55,478 nt of DNA from Mycobacterium gordonae. GTDB taxonomy: Bacteria; Actinomycetota; Actinomycetes; Mycobacteriales; Mycobacteriaceae. The position numbers and the translations under genes are program-made. This document shows, piece after piece, positions 7,742 to 16,448 of this stretch (position 1 is its first letter; the number at the start of each line of letters is the position of its first letter). The notes beneath the pieces were generated by a model. It ran no database searches, was not told where the DNA came from, and worked only from the letters and a program-made list of their open reading frames with translations. The DNA lies in the NCBI RefSeq assembly GCF_002101675.1, contig NZ_LQOY01000119.1, positions 1 to 55,478 on the forward strand. Direction: 5' to 3'.

Positions 7742-8170
7742 ATGACGCCTCTCGACGACCGGTCCCGCTTTGTCCGCATGCGGGTGGCCGCCGACGCGCT
7801 CAGCGCACACCGGATCCGCGTCGAGTTCCGCAATTGGCTCGACCGGCACTTCACCCTGGGCGCCGAGCGATTCAGTGATCTGGTGTTGGCCGTCAGCGAA
7901 GCACTGGCCAACGCGGCGGAGTTCGCCTACACCGACACCCCCCCGGGAACGATGGACGTCAACGCGGCCTATGACGCCAGCTCGGACACCCTCGCCGTCA
8001 CGGTCAGGGATCGGGGCCGGTGGCGGCAGCGCGCCGGCACGAGGGACTTGACCAGAGGCCGCGGCATTCCCTTGATGCGCGTCCTTGCCGACGAAGCCGA
8101 CATCGACGGCACTCCGCAGGGCACGCAGGTGACGCTGAAGTGGAAACGGCTCACCGCGCCCGCTCACTGA
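7742..8170 (+). CDS. HATPase-family serine kinase/anti-sigma factor (RsbW/RsbT-like)
   Basis: 142 residues from ATG 7742 (AGG 7-8 bp upstream). A TTG at 7703 gives a longer, less likely form. GHKL-fold motifs are present: N-box LAVSEALANAAEFAY, G1 box VTVRDRGRW, and G2-like GRGIPLMRVLADE, followed by GTQVTLKW. This class phosphorylates STAS antagonists and may itself hold a sigma factor. With the preceding STAS gene it forms a partner-switching pair. The G1 box reads DRGRW, not the DxGxG of most active kinases, so ATP binding may be altered. Confidence 0.8.
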   Translation: MTPLDDRSRFVRMRVAADALSAHRIRVEFRNWLDRHFTLGAERFSDLVLAVSEALANAAEFAYTDTPPGTMDVNAAYDASSDTLAVTVRDRGRWRQRAGTRDLTRGRGIPLMRVLADEADIDGTPQGTQVTLKWKRLTAPAH

Positions 8171-8231
8171 CGCAGCGAGACTTCCTCCGGATTCATTGAC
8201 TGAGGCGGATGCGACGCATACCGTCACTACA

Positions 8232-8252
8232 TACGCTACGCATCGTAGCGTA
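8232..8252. promoter_or_regulatory. Perfect 21-bp palindrome upstream of the amidohydrolase operon
   Basis: TACGCTACG-CAT-CGTAGCGTA has 9-bp arms and ends 29 bp before ATG 8282, a typical position for a repressor site covering a promoter -10/+1 region. The form suits a TetR- or GntR-type dimer. No regulator gene is adjacent, so the binding protein is unknown. Confidence 0.6.
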
Positions 8253-8281
8253 ATGGCCAGTTCTTTGCCTCGGAGGCAATC

Positions 8282-10042
8282 ATGTTCGACCTGAAGATCA
8301 CCGGTGGCACCGTCGTGGACGGCACCGGTGCGCAGCGGTATCGCGCCGACATCGGCATCAAGGACGGCAAGATCGTCGAGGTCATGCGCCGCGACGGCGA
8401 CGGCCCGGCGCTAGCCGGTGAGGCGGCCGAGACCATCGATGCGACGGGGCACGTCGTCGCCCCGGGGTTCGTGGACATCCACACGCACTACGACGGCCAG
8501 GTCAGCTGGGACAGCCTGCTGGAGCCGTCGAGCGGGCACGGTGTGACGACGGTGGTGACCGGCAACTGCGGGGTCGGCTTCGCCCCCGTCCGGCCGGGCA
8601 CCGAGGACTGGCTGATCAAGCTGATGGAGGGTGTCGAAGACATCCCCGGCACCGCGCTCACCGAGGGCATCACCTGGGGTTGGGAGACCTATCCCGAGTA
8701 CCTCGACGCCATCGGCAAGCAACAGTTCGCGATCGACGTGGGCAGCCAGGTCGCCCATGGCGCGATCCGCGCCTACGCGATGGGCGAGCGGGGTGCGCGC
8801 AACGAGCCGGCCACTGCCGAGGACATCGAGGCGATGGGCAGGCTGGTCCGAGAGGCCGTGGAGGCCGGTGCGCTCGGGTTCTCGACATCTCGCACCCTGG
8901 CGCACGTGGCGATGGACGGCGAACCCGTGCCCGGCACCTTCGCCGCCGAAGAGGAGCTGTTCGGGCTGGGCAGGGCGATGGCCGCCGGCGGCCAGGCGGT
9001 CTTCGAGCTGGCGCCGCAGGGGGCGGCAGGCGAGGACATCGTCGGCCCCAAGAAAGAACTGGACTGGATGCGCCGGTTGAGTCGCGAGATCGACCGGCCG
9101 GTGTCCTTTGCCCTGATCCAGGTCGACGCCGACCCGAAGCTGTGGCGCGAGCAGCTCGACGTGTCCGCGGCCGCGCACGCCGAAGGCAGCCGCTTACACC
9201 CCCAGATCGCCGCGCGCCCGTTCGGCATGATGATCGGCTTCCAGGGCCACCACGGCTTCACGCACCGACCGACTTACCGGCGCCTGAAGGCGCAGTGCAG
9301 CCGCGAAGAGCTTGCCCAGCGCCTGGCCGATCCCGCGGTGAAGGCCGCAATCCTCTCCGAGGACGACCTGCCGCTGGACCCGACCGTGTTGTTCGACGGC
9401 ATGTTCGCGATGGTGCAGCACTCGTTGGGACGGCTGTATGCGCTCGGCAATCCGCCGGACTACGAGCCGACCCCCGACCGCACTGTCGCCGCCATCGCGG
9501 CGGCGCGCGGCGAGGAACCGCTGTCCACCCTCTACGACCTGATGCTCGAAGGCGACGCGACGGCCATGCTGATGTTGCCGTTGTTCAACTACGCCGACGG
9601 CAATCACGACGCGATCCGCGAGATGATGCTGCACCCCGCCGGGGTGCTGGGATTGTCCGACGGGGGCGCCCACTGCGGAATGATCTGCGATGCCTCCTAT
9701 CCGACCTTCCTGCTGACGCACTGGGCCCGGGACCGCAGCCGCGGTGAGAAGCTGTCGCTGGAGTATGTGATCCGCAAACAGTCCCGCGACACCGCCCACC
9801 TGTTCGGCCTCAGCGACCGCGGCACCATCGAGCCGGGCAAGAAGGCCGACATCAACGTCATCGATCTCGACGCTCTGACCCTGCACCCCGCGGCGATGGC
9901 TTATGACCTGCCGGCCGGTGGGCGGCGAATTCTGCAGAGCGCCAGCGGTTATGCGGCAACCATCGTCAGCGGCACCGTGACCCGCCGCAAGGACGTCGAC
10001 ACCGGCGCCCGTCCCGGCCGCCTGGTACGCGGGGCGCGTTAA
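8282..10042 (+). CDS. N-acyl-D-amino-acid deacylase/D-aminoacylase-type amidohydrolase
   Basis: 586 residues with a strong GGAGG 6 bp before ATG 8282. Amidohydrolase-superfamily signatures include GFVDIHTHYDGQ with the first metal His pair, TVVTGNCGVGFAP with the bridging Cys seen in D-aminoacylases, GLSDGGAHCGM with the catalytic Asp, and the C-terminal GTIEPGKKADINVID that closes the beta sandwich. The family hydrolyses N-acyl or cyclic amide bonds of D-amino acids and related compounds; Rv2913c is the M. tuberculosis relative I recall. First gene of a likely operon with the Rieske oxygenase (9 bp gap) and PP2C phosphatase. Confidence 0.87.
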   Translation: MFDLKITGGTVVDGTGAQRYRADIGIKDGKIVEVMRRDGDGPALAGEAAETIDATGHVVAPGFVDIHTHYDGQVSWDSLLEPSSGHGVTTVVTGNCGVGFAPVRPGTEDWLIKLMEGVEDIPGTALTEGITWGWETYPEYLDAIGKQQFAIDVGSQVAHGAIRAYAMGERGARNEPATAEDIEAMGRLVREAVEAGALGFSTSRTLAHVAMDGEPVPGTFAAEEELFGLGRAMAAGGQAVFELAPQGAAGEDIVGPKKELDWMRRLSREIDRPVSFALIQVDADPKLWREQLDVSAAAHAEGSRLHPQIAARPFGMMIGFQGHHGFTHRPTYRRLKAQCSREELAQRLADPAVKAAILSEDDLPLDPTVLFDGMFAMVQHSLGRLYALGNPPDYEPTPDRTVAAIAAARGEEPLSTLYDLMLEGDATAMLMLPLFNYADGNHDAIREMMLHPAGVLGLSDGGAHCGMICDASYPTFLLTHWARDRSRGEKLSLEYVIRKQSRDTAHLFGLSDRGTIEPGKKADINVIDLDALTLHPAAMAYDLPAGGRRILQSASGYAATIVSGTVTRRKDVDTGARPGRLVRGAR

Positions 10043-10051
10043 GCTGCCCAC

Positions 10052-11410
10052 GTGAAGACACGCCTCGTCCACGCCGGCGCGAAGGCCCCCGTTCGCAGCC
10101 GCGACGAGGACGCGATCGGCACCCCACCGCCCTCGCCCACTCTGGTGCCGGCCGAGCGCTACTACTCTCCGGAGTTTGCGGCGCTCGAGGTGCAGCGAAT
10201 GTGGCCCAGAGTGTGGCAGGTCGCCTGCATGGTCGACCATGTGGCCGAGCCCGGTGACTACTTCGAATACCGTTGCGGGCCATACGGAGTGCTCATCGTC
10301 CGGGGCGAGGACGGGTCGCTGCGCGCGTTCCAGAACGCCTGCCGTCATCGCGGTAACTCACTGTGCGTGGGCTCGGGTTCGGGTCTACGCGAACTCAAAT
10401 GCGGCTACCACGGCTGGACCTGGGATCTGGCCGGCGCGCTCAAGCGAGTGCCCGATCGCAAAGGTTTCGGCGCGCTGCGCATGTCCGATTTCCCGCTGGT
10501 GGCAGCCCGGGTCGACACCTTCGAGGGCATGGTCTTCGTCAACCTCGACCTCGACGCGATGCCGCTCGCCGAATACCTGGACGAGATTCCCCGGGACATC
10601 GCCTGGTGCCGCATCGGCGATTTCCGTTGCTATGCAACACTTACCGTGGAGGTCGAGGCGAACTGGAAGACGATCGCCGATGGTTACAGCGAGACTTACC
10701 ACATCCAGACACTGCATCCGGAACTTCTGCGCTGCGTAGACGACGTCCATTCGCCACAACAGATCTGGCGGCACGCCGGTAAGTCGGATCAACCGTATGG
10801 TGTGCCGAGTCCACGTTTCGACGGTGAGCTCAGCGACGAAGAAGTATGGGACGCATACGTTTACACCCAGGGAGCGCTGATGGGCGCGTCGGCGGGCACA
10901 CCGTTCCCCGCCGCGGACCGGCAGCCGGGACAGACGGTCGCCGACCTCATCGCGGCGCACACCCGCTCCTTCGCCGCCGGCCGGGGCGTCGACCTGGACT
11001 GGGCCGACACCGACCGGGTCACCCGGCTACACCAGTACAACGTCTTTCCGAACATGACGTTCCTGGCCAACGCCGACCACCTGACCATCATGACGTCGCG
11101 GCCCGGACCCGATCCCGATCACGGCGAGCTGACCATGTTTCTGATGACGCGCATGGCGCCCGGGGCCGGACACAACAAGCCGACCGATGTGCGGGTGCCG
11201 GCCGGGGATGCAGAACCCGGCATCGTGCTCACTCAGGACATTCGGGTGCTTCCGGGCCTGCAGCGCGGCCTGCATCAACCCGGCTTCACTCACCTGGTGC
11301 TGTCCAGCGAAGAGCGGCGTGTGATCAACATGCACCGCAATCTCGAGCGCTACCTCGATCTGCCCGACTCCGAGCGGATGACCGGCGGCGACACCGGCCG
11401 TCAGCTATGA
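10052..11410 (+). CDS. Rieske [2Fe-2S] ring-hydroxylating oxygenase, alpha subunit
   Basis: 452 residues from GTG 10052. The Rieske ligands are seen as CRHRGN and, 17 residues later, CGYHGWTWDL (CxH...CxxH, about residues 97-120). The mononuclear iron site is probably in DGYSETYHIQTLHPE (His, His about 215-225) with a later Asp. Such alpha subunits hydroxylate or demethylate aromatics, sterols or quaternary amines using an external reductase, which is not encoded nearby. Its stop overlaps the ATG of the PP2C phosphatase gene (ATGA), so the two are translationally coupled, which is unusual. Confidence 0.87.
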   Translation: MKTRLVHAGAKAPVRSRDEDAIGTPPPSPTLVPAERYYSPEFAALEVQRMWPRVWQVACMVDHVAEPGDYFEYRCGPYGVLIVRGEDGSLRAFQNACRHRGNSLCVGSGSGLRELKCGYHGWTWDLAGALKRVPDRKGFGALRMSDFPLVAARVDTFEGMVFVNLDLDAMPLAEYLDEIPRDIAWCRIGDFRCYATLTVEVEANWKTIADGYSETYHIQTLHPELLRCVDDVHSPQQIWRHAGKSDQPYGVPSPRFDGELSDEEVWDAYVYTQGALMGASAGTPFPAADRQPGQTVADLIAAHTRSFAAGRGVDLDWADTDRVTRLHQYNVFPNMTFLANADHLTIMTSRPGPDPDHGELTMFLMTRMAPGAGHNKPTDVRVPAGDAEPGIVLTQDIRVLPGLQRGLHQPGFTHLVLSSEERRVINMHRNLERYLDLPDSERMTGGDTGRQL

Positions 11411-12159
11411 CGGCGGCCCGAGTGCCGACGTTCGCCGGTTTGTCCGACATCGGCCGGATCCGCGCCAGCAACCAGGACAGCTGGGGAGCCTATCCGGAGC
11501 AGTCGCTGTTCATCGTGGCCGACGGTGTGGCGTGCAGCACCGACGGCGCATTGGCGGCCGGCTTGGTGGTCGAGTTGCTGCCGACGTATGTGAGCCGCCA
11601 TCTCAAGCCTGATGACCTCGGCGGCGAGGACGCCGCCGAACTGCTGGGACGCGCCCTCGTCGAGTACTGCGACGACTTCCGCGCTTTCGCGGCCACCGAC
11701 GACCGTGCCGCCGGCGCCAACACCACGGTCGTGGCAGTCCTCGTGGTGGGAACACGGGCGTTGGTCGGCCATCTCGGCGACAGCAGGGCCTACCTGTTCC
11801 GCGACCAACAGCTGCAACAACTCACGCATGACCACAGCGTCATTCAGGACCTGATCGACGCCGGTGAGGTCTCGATCGAGCAGGCCGAGCGTCACCCCGC
11901 ACGGGCGATTCTGACCCGGCATGTGGCGATGTTTCCGCGAGCGCTGCCCGATTCCGCGGCGGTGGACCTGCTTCCCGGCGACCGCATCTTGCTGTCCAGC
12001 GACGGGTTGCACGGAGTGGTCGACGACCCGACTCTGGCGCAGATCCTGGAGTCGCATCCCGAACCTGACGACGCCTGCCGGGCGCTGATCGACGCCGCGC
12101 TGCAGGCCGGCGGGCCGGACAACGTCACGGCGGTGGTGGTGGCGATTCCGCCGCAGTGA
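11407..12159 (+). CDS. PP2C-family serine/threonine phosphatase
   Basis: 250 residues; ATG 11407 overlaps the previous stop by 4 bp. PP2C motifs in order: SDIGRIRASNQDSWG (residues about 13-27), LFIVADGV (metal Asp-Gly), ANTTVVAVLV, VGHLGDSRAYLFRD, LTHDHS, LLSSDGL and GGPDNVTAVVV. The usual DGMGG(H) box reads DGVACSTDG, losing the second glycine pair, while the metal-binding aspartates remain. In bacteria such enzymes reverse Hanks-kinase phosphorylation or dephosphorylate STAS antagonists. A STAS/kinase pair lies 3.2 kb upstream, so a functional link is possible but unproven. Confidence 0.87.
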   Translation: MTAARVPTFAGLSDIGRIRASNQDSWGAYPEQSLFIVADGVACSTDGALAAGLVVELLPTYVSRHLKPDDLGGEDAAELLGRALVEYCDDFRAFAATDDRAAGANTTVVAVLVVGTRALVGHLGDSRAYLFRDQQLQQLTHDHSVIQDLIDAGEVSIEQAERHPARAILTRHVAMFPRALPDSAAVDLLPGDRILLSSDGLHGVVDDPTLAQILESHPEPDDACRALIDAALQAGGPDNVTAVVVAIPPQ

Positions 12160-12213
12160 CGAGACTTCCGTCAACACCGTCGAGTGCCGCCCACAGATCG
12201 CCGCGGGACTGAT

Positions 12214-12235
12214 ACTTTGCAACGCACCGCAAAGT
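12214..12235. promoter_or_regulatory. Inverted repeat upstream of the FAD dehydrogenase gene
   Basis: ACTTTGC, 8 bp, GCAAAGT: 7-bp perfect arms in the 96-bp gap between the PP2C stop and ATG 12256. It could be an operator for the downstream gene or a weak terminator hairpin for the upstream operon; there is no T-run. Confidence 0.4.
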
Positions 12236-12255
12236 GAGCCGGATCGGGGTCGGGC

Positions 12256-13869
12256 ATGGATCAATTGACGATTTTCGACGAATCAGCCGACGTGGTGGTG
12301 GTTGGCTTCGGCGCAGCGGGGACCTGCGCGGCCATCGCAGCGCGTGAAAACGGGGCCGATGTGCTTGCGCTCGATCGCGCCAATGGGGGCGGGTCGACCG
12401 CCGTGTCCGGCGGAATCATCTACGCCGGCGGCGGTACCTGGGTACAGAAGAAGGCCGGTGTGAGCGACAGCTACGAGCAGATGCTGACGTATCTGCGCCT
12501 CGAGGTCGGTGACGCCGTCAGCCCGCAGACCCTGGAGTCATTCGTGGCGGGCAGCCCCGAAATGATCCGCTGGCTCAGCGATTACGGGGTGCCGTTCGAT
12601 TCCACGGTGTGTCCCTACAAGACGTCCTACCCGAACAACCATTACTACCTGTACCACTCGGGCAGTGAGAACGCCGGTGCGTTCCGCGCCGTGACGCCAC
12701 CCGTGCAACGCGGACACCGAGTGAAAGGCAAAGGCACTTCCGGCAAGAAGATGTACGGCCCCTTGGCGAAATCGGCTCTGGCCCTCGGGGCCCGGTTCTC
12801 GCCGCACACGACGGTCAACAAGCTGATCCAGGACTCCGGCGGCCGGGTGGTCGGGGTGGAGGCGACGACGATGCGTCACGCCCCGGCCCGCATTCAGCAG
12901 CGGTATTCGAGGCTGGCCGGGCTGTCGACCAAGCCCGGCATCTACTACCCGCCGCTGCGCGCCCTGGTGGAGCGTCGCCTGCGAGCGCTGGAACGCCGCT
13001 ACGCCCGGCCGGTGCGGATCCAGGCGCGGCGCGGGGTGATCATTTGTGCCGGCGGCTACATGGCCAACACCGAATGGGTCAAACGCTTTGCGCCCCAGTA
13101 CTTAGGCGGACTTCAGCTCGGCACCAGCGGGGACGACGGCAGCGGTATCGCGATGGCGCAGAGCGCCGGCGCCGTCACCGAACGGATGGACAACGTGTCG
13201 GCGTGGCGATTCATCACTCCCCCAAGCGCTTTCATCAGCGCGATCATCGTCGACGAGCAGGGCCAACGCGTCATCGACGAGAGCCGCTACGGTGCGGCGG
13301 TGGGCTATCAGATGGTGCGGCACCACCACGGCAAGGGCTGGCTGCTGGCCGACGCCGCGCTGCTGAAGGAGGCGCGACGGCAAATGCTGAAGCAGCCGTT
13401 GTGGTTTCAGCGCGCCCAGTCCGCAGCGCTGATTTTCCTCGACTCAGTCAAAGGCGCGTCGCTGCGCGAGGCCGCCCAACGCGCCGGCATCGATCCCGAT
13501 GGCCTGGTCGCCACCGTCGAGGCGCACAACAACGCCATCGACACCGGTATCGCGGACCCCGTCGGCAAGCCGGCGGACTTCGTCCGCCGGATCGATCAAC
13601 CGCCTTTCACACTGCTCAACATCTCGATCCGGCCGAACCTACTCAACCCGACGCCCATGCTGACTCTCGGCGGCATCCGGGTCGACGAAGGCACCGGAGC
13701 GGTGCTCGACGGCAGCGGAACGGCCATCCCGGGGCTGTACAGCGCGGGACGCACCGCGACGGGAATCTGCTCCAACTCTTATGTCAGCGGGCTCTCGCTC
13801 GCCGACTGCGTGTACGCGGGTAGGCGCGCCGGCAAGCATGCCGCCGCGGCTCAACCCGCCGACCTCTGA
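12256..13869 (+). CDS. FAD-binding dehydrogenase, fumarate reductase/3-ketosteroid dehydrogenase-like
   Basis: 537 residues. The N-terminal Rossmann motif is VVVVGFGAAGTCAAIAA with the acidic end at DVLALDRA. GGGSTAVSGGIIYAGGG follows, as in flavoproteins of the fumarate reductase/KstD family. The C-terminal FAD contact is IPGLYSAGRTATGICSNSYVSGLSLADCVYAGR, including a SGLSLADCV motif. These enzymes introduce or remove double bonds in steroids, fumarate or related acids; the substrate cannot be fixed here. A 19-bp convergent overlap with the lipoprotein hydrolase follows. A 7-8-7 inverted repeat lies in its promoter region. Confidence 0.82.
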   Translation: MDQLTIFDESADVVVVGFGAAGTCAAIAARENGADVLALDRANGGGSTAVSGGIIYAGGGTWVQKKAGVSDSYEQMLTYLRLEVGDAVSPQTLESFVAGSPEMIRWLSDYGVPFDSTVCPYKTSYPNNHYYLYHSGSENAGAFRAVTPPVQRGHRVKGKGTSGKKMYGPLAKSALALGARFSPHTTVNKLIQDSGGRVVGVEATTMRHAPARIQQRYSRLAGLSTKPGIYYPPLRALVERRLRALERRYARPVRIQARRGVIICAGGYMANTEWVKRFAPQYLGGLQLGTSGDDGSGIAMAQSAGAVTERMDNVSAWRFITPPSAFISAIIVDEQGQRVIDESRYGAAVGYQMVRHHHGKGWLLADAALLKEARRQMLKQPLWFQRAQSAALIFLDSVKGASLREAAQRAGIDPDGLVATVEAHNNAIDTGIADPVGKPADFVRRIDQPPFTLLNISIRPNLLNPTPMLTLGGIRVDEGTGAVLDGSGTAIPGLYSAGRTATGICSNSYVSGLSLADCVYAGRRAGKHAAAAQPADL

Positions 13870-14771
13870 ATCACCAAATCGACGGTGGCAGTGACCAAAT
13901 CCGGTTGGTGCAACTGGACGAAATGGTCACTGCCGGTGGCGGAGATCCTCGGCGTCTGGGGACGCAGGGCGACCAGATCGGTGGTCGCATCGCGCCAGGC
14001 CTGCTCCAGCTTCTCGCCCTTCTCGGCGGGCAGGTCGGGCGGAATGATGAAGGGTTCCGTCCTGGTCAGCACCGCGGCCGGAACAGCCGGCACCGGTGGC
14101 GCGGCGGCAACCTGCGCGACGCTGCGGTCGATGTCCACGATCTCGAATGACGGTGAATCCGCAAACTGCGGCAGTGGCCCGTCCAGCGCCCGCCGATAGG
14201 CCGGCCAGTCGGATCCCAACAACTCCGGAATCTCGGCGGCGAAGGCGTCGACGAAGACCAGTCCCCGCACTTGCTCGGGGTAGGTCTGCGCGTACAGCCG
14301 AATGAACAACCCGCCCAGCGAGTGGCCGACGAGCACGTAGGGCCCGGGCAGGTGTGCGGCGTCGAGCAACTTGTGCAGGTCGCTCACCACGTCACTGGCC
14401 GTGCGCGGCATCGGTACCGGGGAACTGCGGCCGGAAAGGGTGGGCGGGTCGGAATTGCGAAGTGTTCCGGGCCGGTCGTAGGCGCAGACCCGGTGCGCGC
14501 CGGACAGCGCCGGCAACACGGCAGGTCCCACGGCCGGCGTCGCGGCGTCGGATGCACTCCACGGGTCCGCCGAGTTGTGGTAGCCGGACTCCAGAATGAC
14601 GGTCGGACTGCCCCGTCCGCGGCATTGCAGGTAGAGGTGCCGTCCGCTGCCGATCTCCACCGGCCCGGCGAAGTCACCTCCTGCGCCCGCGGCGGGGCTG
14701 CTGCCGTGCGGTCCGGTGCAGCCCGCCGTCGCGAGGGAGACCAACAGGAGGAACGTGCTCAACGCGCGCAT
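13851..14771 (-). CDS. Alpha/beta hydrolase lipoprotein
   Basis: 306 residues from ATG 14771; a GTG at 14789 would add six residues. The N terminus MRALSTFLLLVSLATAGC is a lipoprotein signal with lipobox ATAGC (Cys about 18), so the protein is probably membrane-anchored outside the cytoplasm. Nucleophile elbow GHSLGG (about residues 148-153), oxyanion-side ILESGYHNSAD, and a late His in ATGSDHFVQLHQPD complete an alpha/beta hydrolase fold. Substrate unknown. It converges with the FAD dehydrogenase gene. Confidence 0.8.
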   Translation of the reverse strand: MRALSTFLLLVSLATAGCTGPHGSSPAAGAGGDFAGPVEIGSGRHLYLQCRGRGSPTVILESGYHNSADPWSASDAATPAVGPAVLPALSGAHRVCAYDRPGTLRNSDPPTLSGRSSPVPMPRTASDVVSDLHKLLDAAHLPGPYVLVGHSLGGLFIRLYAQTYPEQVRGLVFVDAFAAEIPELLGSDWPAYRRALDGPLPQFADSPSFEIVDIDRSVAQVAAAPPVPAVPAAVLTRTEPFIIPPDLPAEKGEKLEQAWRDATTDLVALRPQTPRISATGSDHFVQLHQPDLVTATVDLVIQRSAG

Positions 14772-14799
14772 CGGCCCATTGAAGCGCACCGCGTCGGGT

Positions 14800-15699
14800 C
14801 TACACCGGGTAGCTGACCCCGGTCAGCTCCTCCGACACCGCCCAGAGCCGGCGCTGCAGCTCCTCGTCGTGCGACTGTTTGCTGGAGGCAACGACTTTCG
14901 GGTAGCCGCGGACTTCCTGGAACCCGTCCGGGCCGTAGTACTGACCGCCCTGCACCGCCCGGTCGGTGGCGGCCCGCAAGGTGGGCAGCGCGCCGAGTTC
15001 GGCGGGCTGGAAGAAAGGTTTGCCCACCCGGCCGATCAGTGTCGGCATGTGCCGCATCAACTCAGTGTCTGAAACGCCCGGATGCGCCGCCGCCGCGATG
15101 GTCGTGCCGTGCGGGGCCAGGCGGCGCTGCAGTTCGTAGGTGAACAGCAGATTGGCGAGCTTGGACTGCCCGTACGCGCCGACCCGGCTGTAGCTGCGCT
15201 TCCACTGCAGGTCGTCGAAATGGATCGCGGCACGGATGCGGTGCCCCACGCTGCTGACCGTGATCACGCGCGAACCAGGGACGGGCAGCAGCCGGTCCAG
15301 CAGCAGCCCGGTCAATGCGAAGTGGCCCAGATGGTTTGTGCCGAACTGCATCTCGAAACCGTCGGCAGTGGTCGACTTGGGCGGGTACATGACGCCGGCG
15401 TTGTTGATCAGCAGATCGATGCGGTCGTGATCGGACCGCAGTTGCGCGGCGGCGTCCCGTACGGACGCCAACGAGCCGAGGTCCAGTTCCTGCAGCTGGA
15501 CCTGAGCACCCGGCGTTGCGGTGGTGATGCGGTCGACGGCCTGCTTGCCCTTGTCCAGGTTGCGCACGGCCAGCACCACGCGTGCCCCGTGGGCGGCGAG
15601 GGCGGCGGCCGTTTCGAGGCCGAGGCCGGTGTTGGCGCCGGTGACCACGGCGGTGCGGCCGGTCTGGTCGGGGATGTCGTTGGCGGTCCATTTAGTCAC
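14800..15699 (-). CDS. Short-chain dehydrogenase/reductase (Rv0068-like)
   Basis: 299 residues from GTG 15699, which has GAGGAG 7 bp upstream; a longer ATG start at 15762 lacks these signals. SDR motifs: TGANTGLG (about residues 17-24), NNAGVM, catalytic Ser in ITVSSVGH, and YGQSK (YxxxK). The retinol-dehydrogenase-like subgroup is common in mycobacteria; Rv0068 is the relative that sits next to a TetR gene and icd2 in M. tuberculosis. Here it is divergent from the TetR gene at 15880, with an operator-like palindrome between them. Confidence 0.85.
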   Translation of the reverse strand: MTKWTANDIPDQTGRTAVVTGANTGLGLETAAALAAHGARVVLAVRNLDKGKQAVDRITTATPGAQVQLQELDLGSLASVRDAAAQLRSDHDRIDLLINNAGVMYPPKSTTADGFEMQFGTNHLGHFALTGLLLDRLLPVPGSRVITVSSVGHRIRAAIHFDDLQWKRSYSRVGAYGQSKLANLLFTYELQRRLAPHGTTIAAAAHPGVSDTELMRHMPTLIGRVGKPFFQPAELGALPTLRAATDRAVQGGQYYGPDGFQEVRGYPKVVASSKQSHDEELQRRLWAVSEELTGVSYPV

Positions 15700-15809
15700 G
15701 GGGAACTCCTCTTGTAGCCGTTGACTCTGCGGTGAGGGCGACAAAGTGCGGGTTGGCGCCACCCTCTGCGCAGGATCATCGCGTAAGGTACTCGGTAAAC
15801 GGGGCGAGC

Positions 15810-15838
15810 GCTCCGTTTGGTACGACTATACGGAACGC
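15810..15838. promoter_or_regulatory. Imperfect palindrome, candidate TetR operator in the SDR/TetR intergenic region
   Basis: The 29-bp segment begins CGCTCCGTTTGG and ends ACTATACGGAACG. Ten of fourteen symmetric positions pair around the central C. It lies in the 180-bp divergent gap between the SDR and TetR genes, where an autoregulatory TetR site is expected. Confidence 0.5.
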
Positions 15839-15879
15839 ACGCCCCGCTTTGTCAACACTCGATATCAGGGAGGTCTGAA

Positions 15880-16443
15880 GTGGCGACCGCCGAGCGGCCG
15901 GTACGGGCCGACGCCGCCCGCAATCGAGCGCGCGTACTGGACGTCGCCTACCAGACGTTCGCGGCCGAGGGTTTGTCGGTCCCGATCGACGAGATCGCGC
16001 GCCGCGCCGGCGTGGGTGCGGGCACCGTCTATCGCCACTTTCCGACCAAAGACGCGCTGTTCCAGGCGGTGATCGCCGATCGCATGCGGCAGATGATCGA
16101 CGAGGGACGCGCCCTGCTGAAGTCCGAGGACTCCGGCCAGGCGTTGTTCACATTCCTGCGATCGATGGTGCTGCAGTGGGGCGCCGCCGACCGGGGCCTG
16201 GTCGAAGCTCTGGCCGGCATCGGGATCGACGTCAACAAGGCAGTCCCCCAGGCCGAGGAGGAATTCCTGACCATGCTGGCCGAGCTGCTGCACGCCGCCC
16301 AGCATGCCGGTACCGCCCGGCCGGATGTCGGTGTGCCCGAAGTGAAAACACTGCTGGTCGGATGTCAGGCGATGCAGGGATACAACGCCGACCTCGCCGA
16401 GCGGGTGACCGATGTCGCCCTGGACGGTCTGCGCCGGAGCTGA
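15880..16443 (+). CDS. TetR-family regulator (Rv0067c-like position)
   Basis: 187 residues from GTG 15880, with GGGAGG about 6 bp upstream. The N-terminal HTH is clear: VPIDEIARRAGVGAGTVYRHFPTKDALFQAVI (about residues 33-64). The C-terminal half is a ligand-binding region of unknown specificity. It is divergent from the SDR gene and is followed by the nitronate monooxygenase and icd2 on the same strand. The arrangement matches Rv0066c-Rv0068 of M. tuberculosis apart from the extra gene. Probably autoregulated and controlling the SDR. Confidence 0.85.
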   Translation: MATAERPVRADAARNRARVLDVAYQTFAAEGLSVPIDEIARRAGVGAGTVYRHFPTKDALFQAVIADRMRQMIDEGRALLKSEDSGQALFTFLRSMVLQWGAADRGLVEALAGIGIDVNKAVPQAEEEFLTMLAELLHAAQHAGTARPDVGVPEVKTLLVGCQAMQGYNADLAERVTDVALDGLRRS

Positions 16444-16448
16444 TCACC

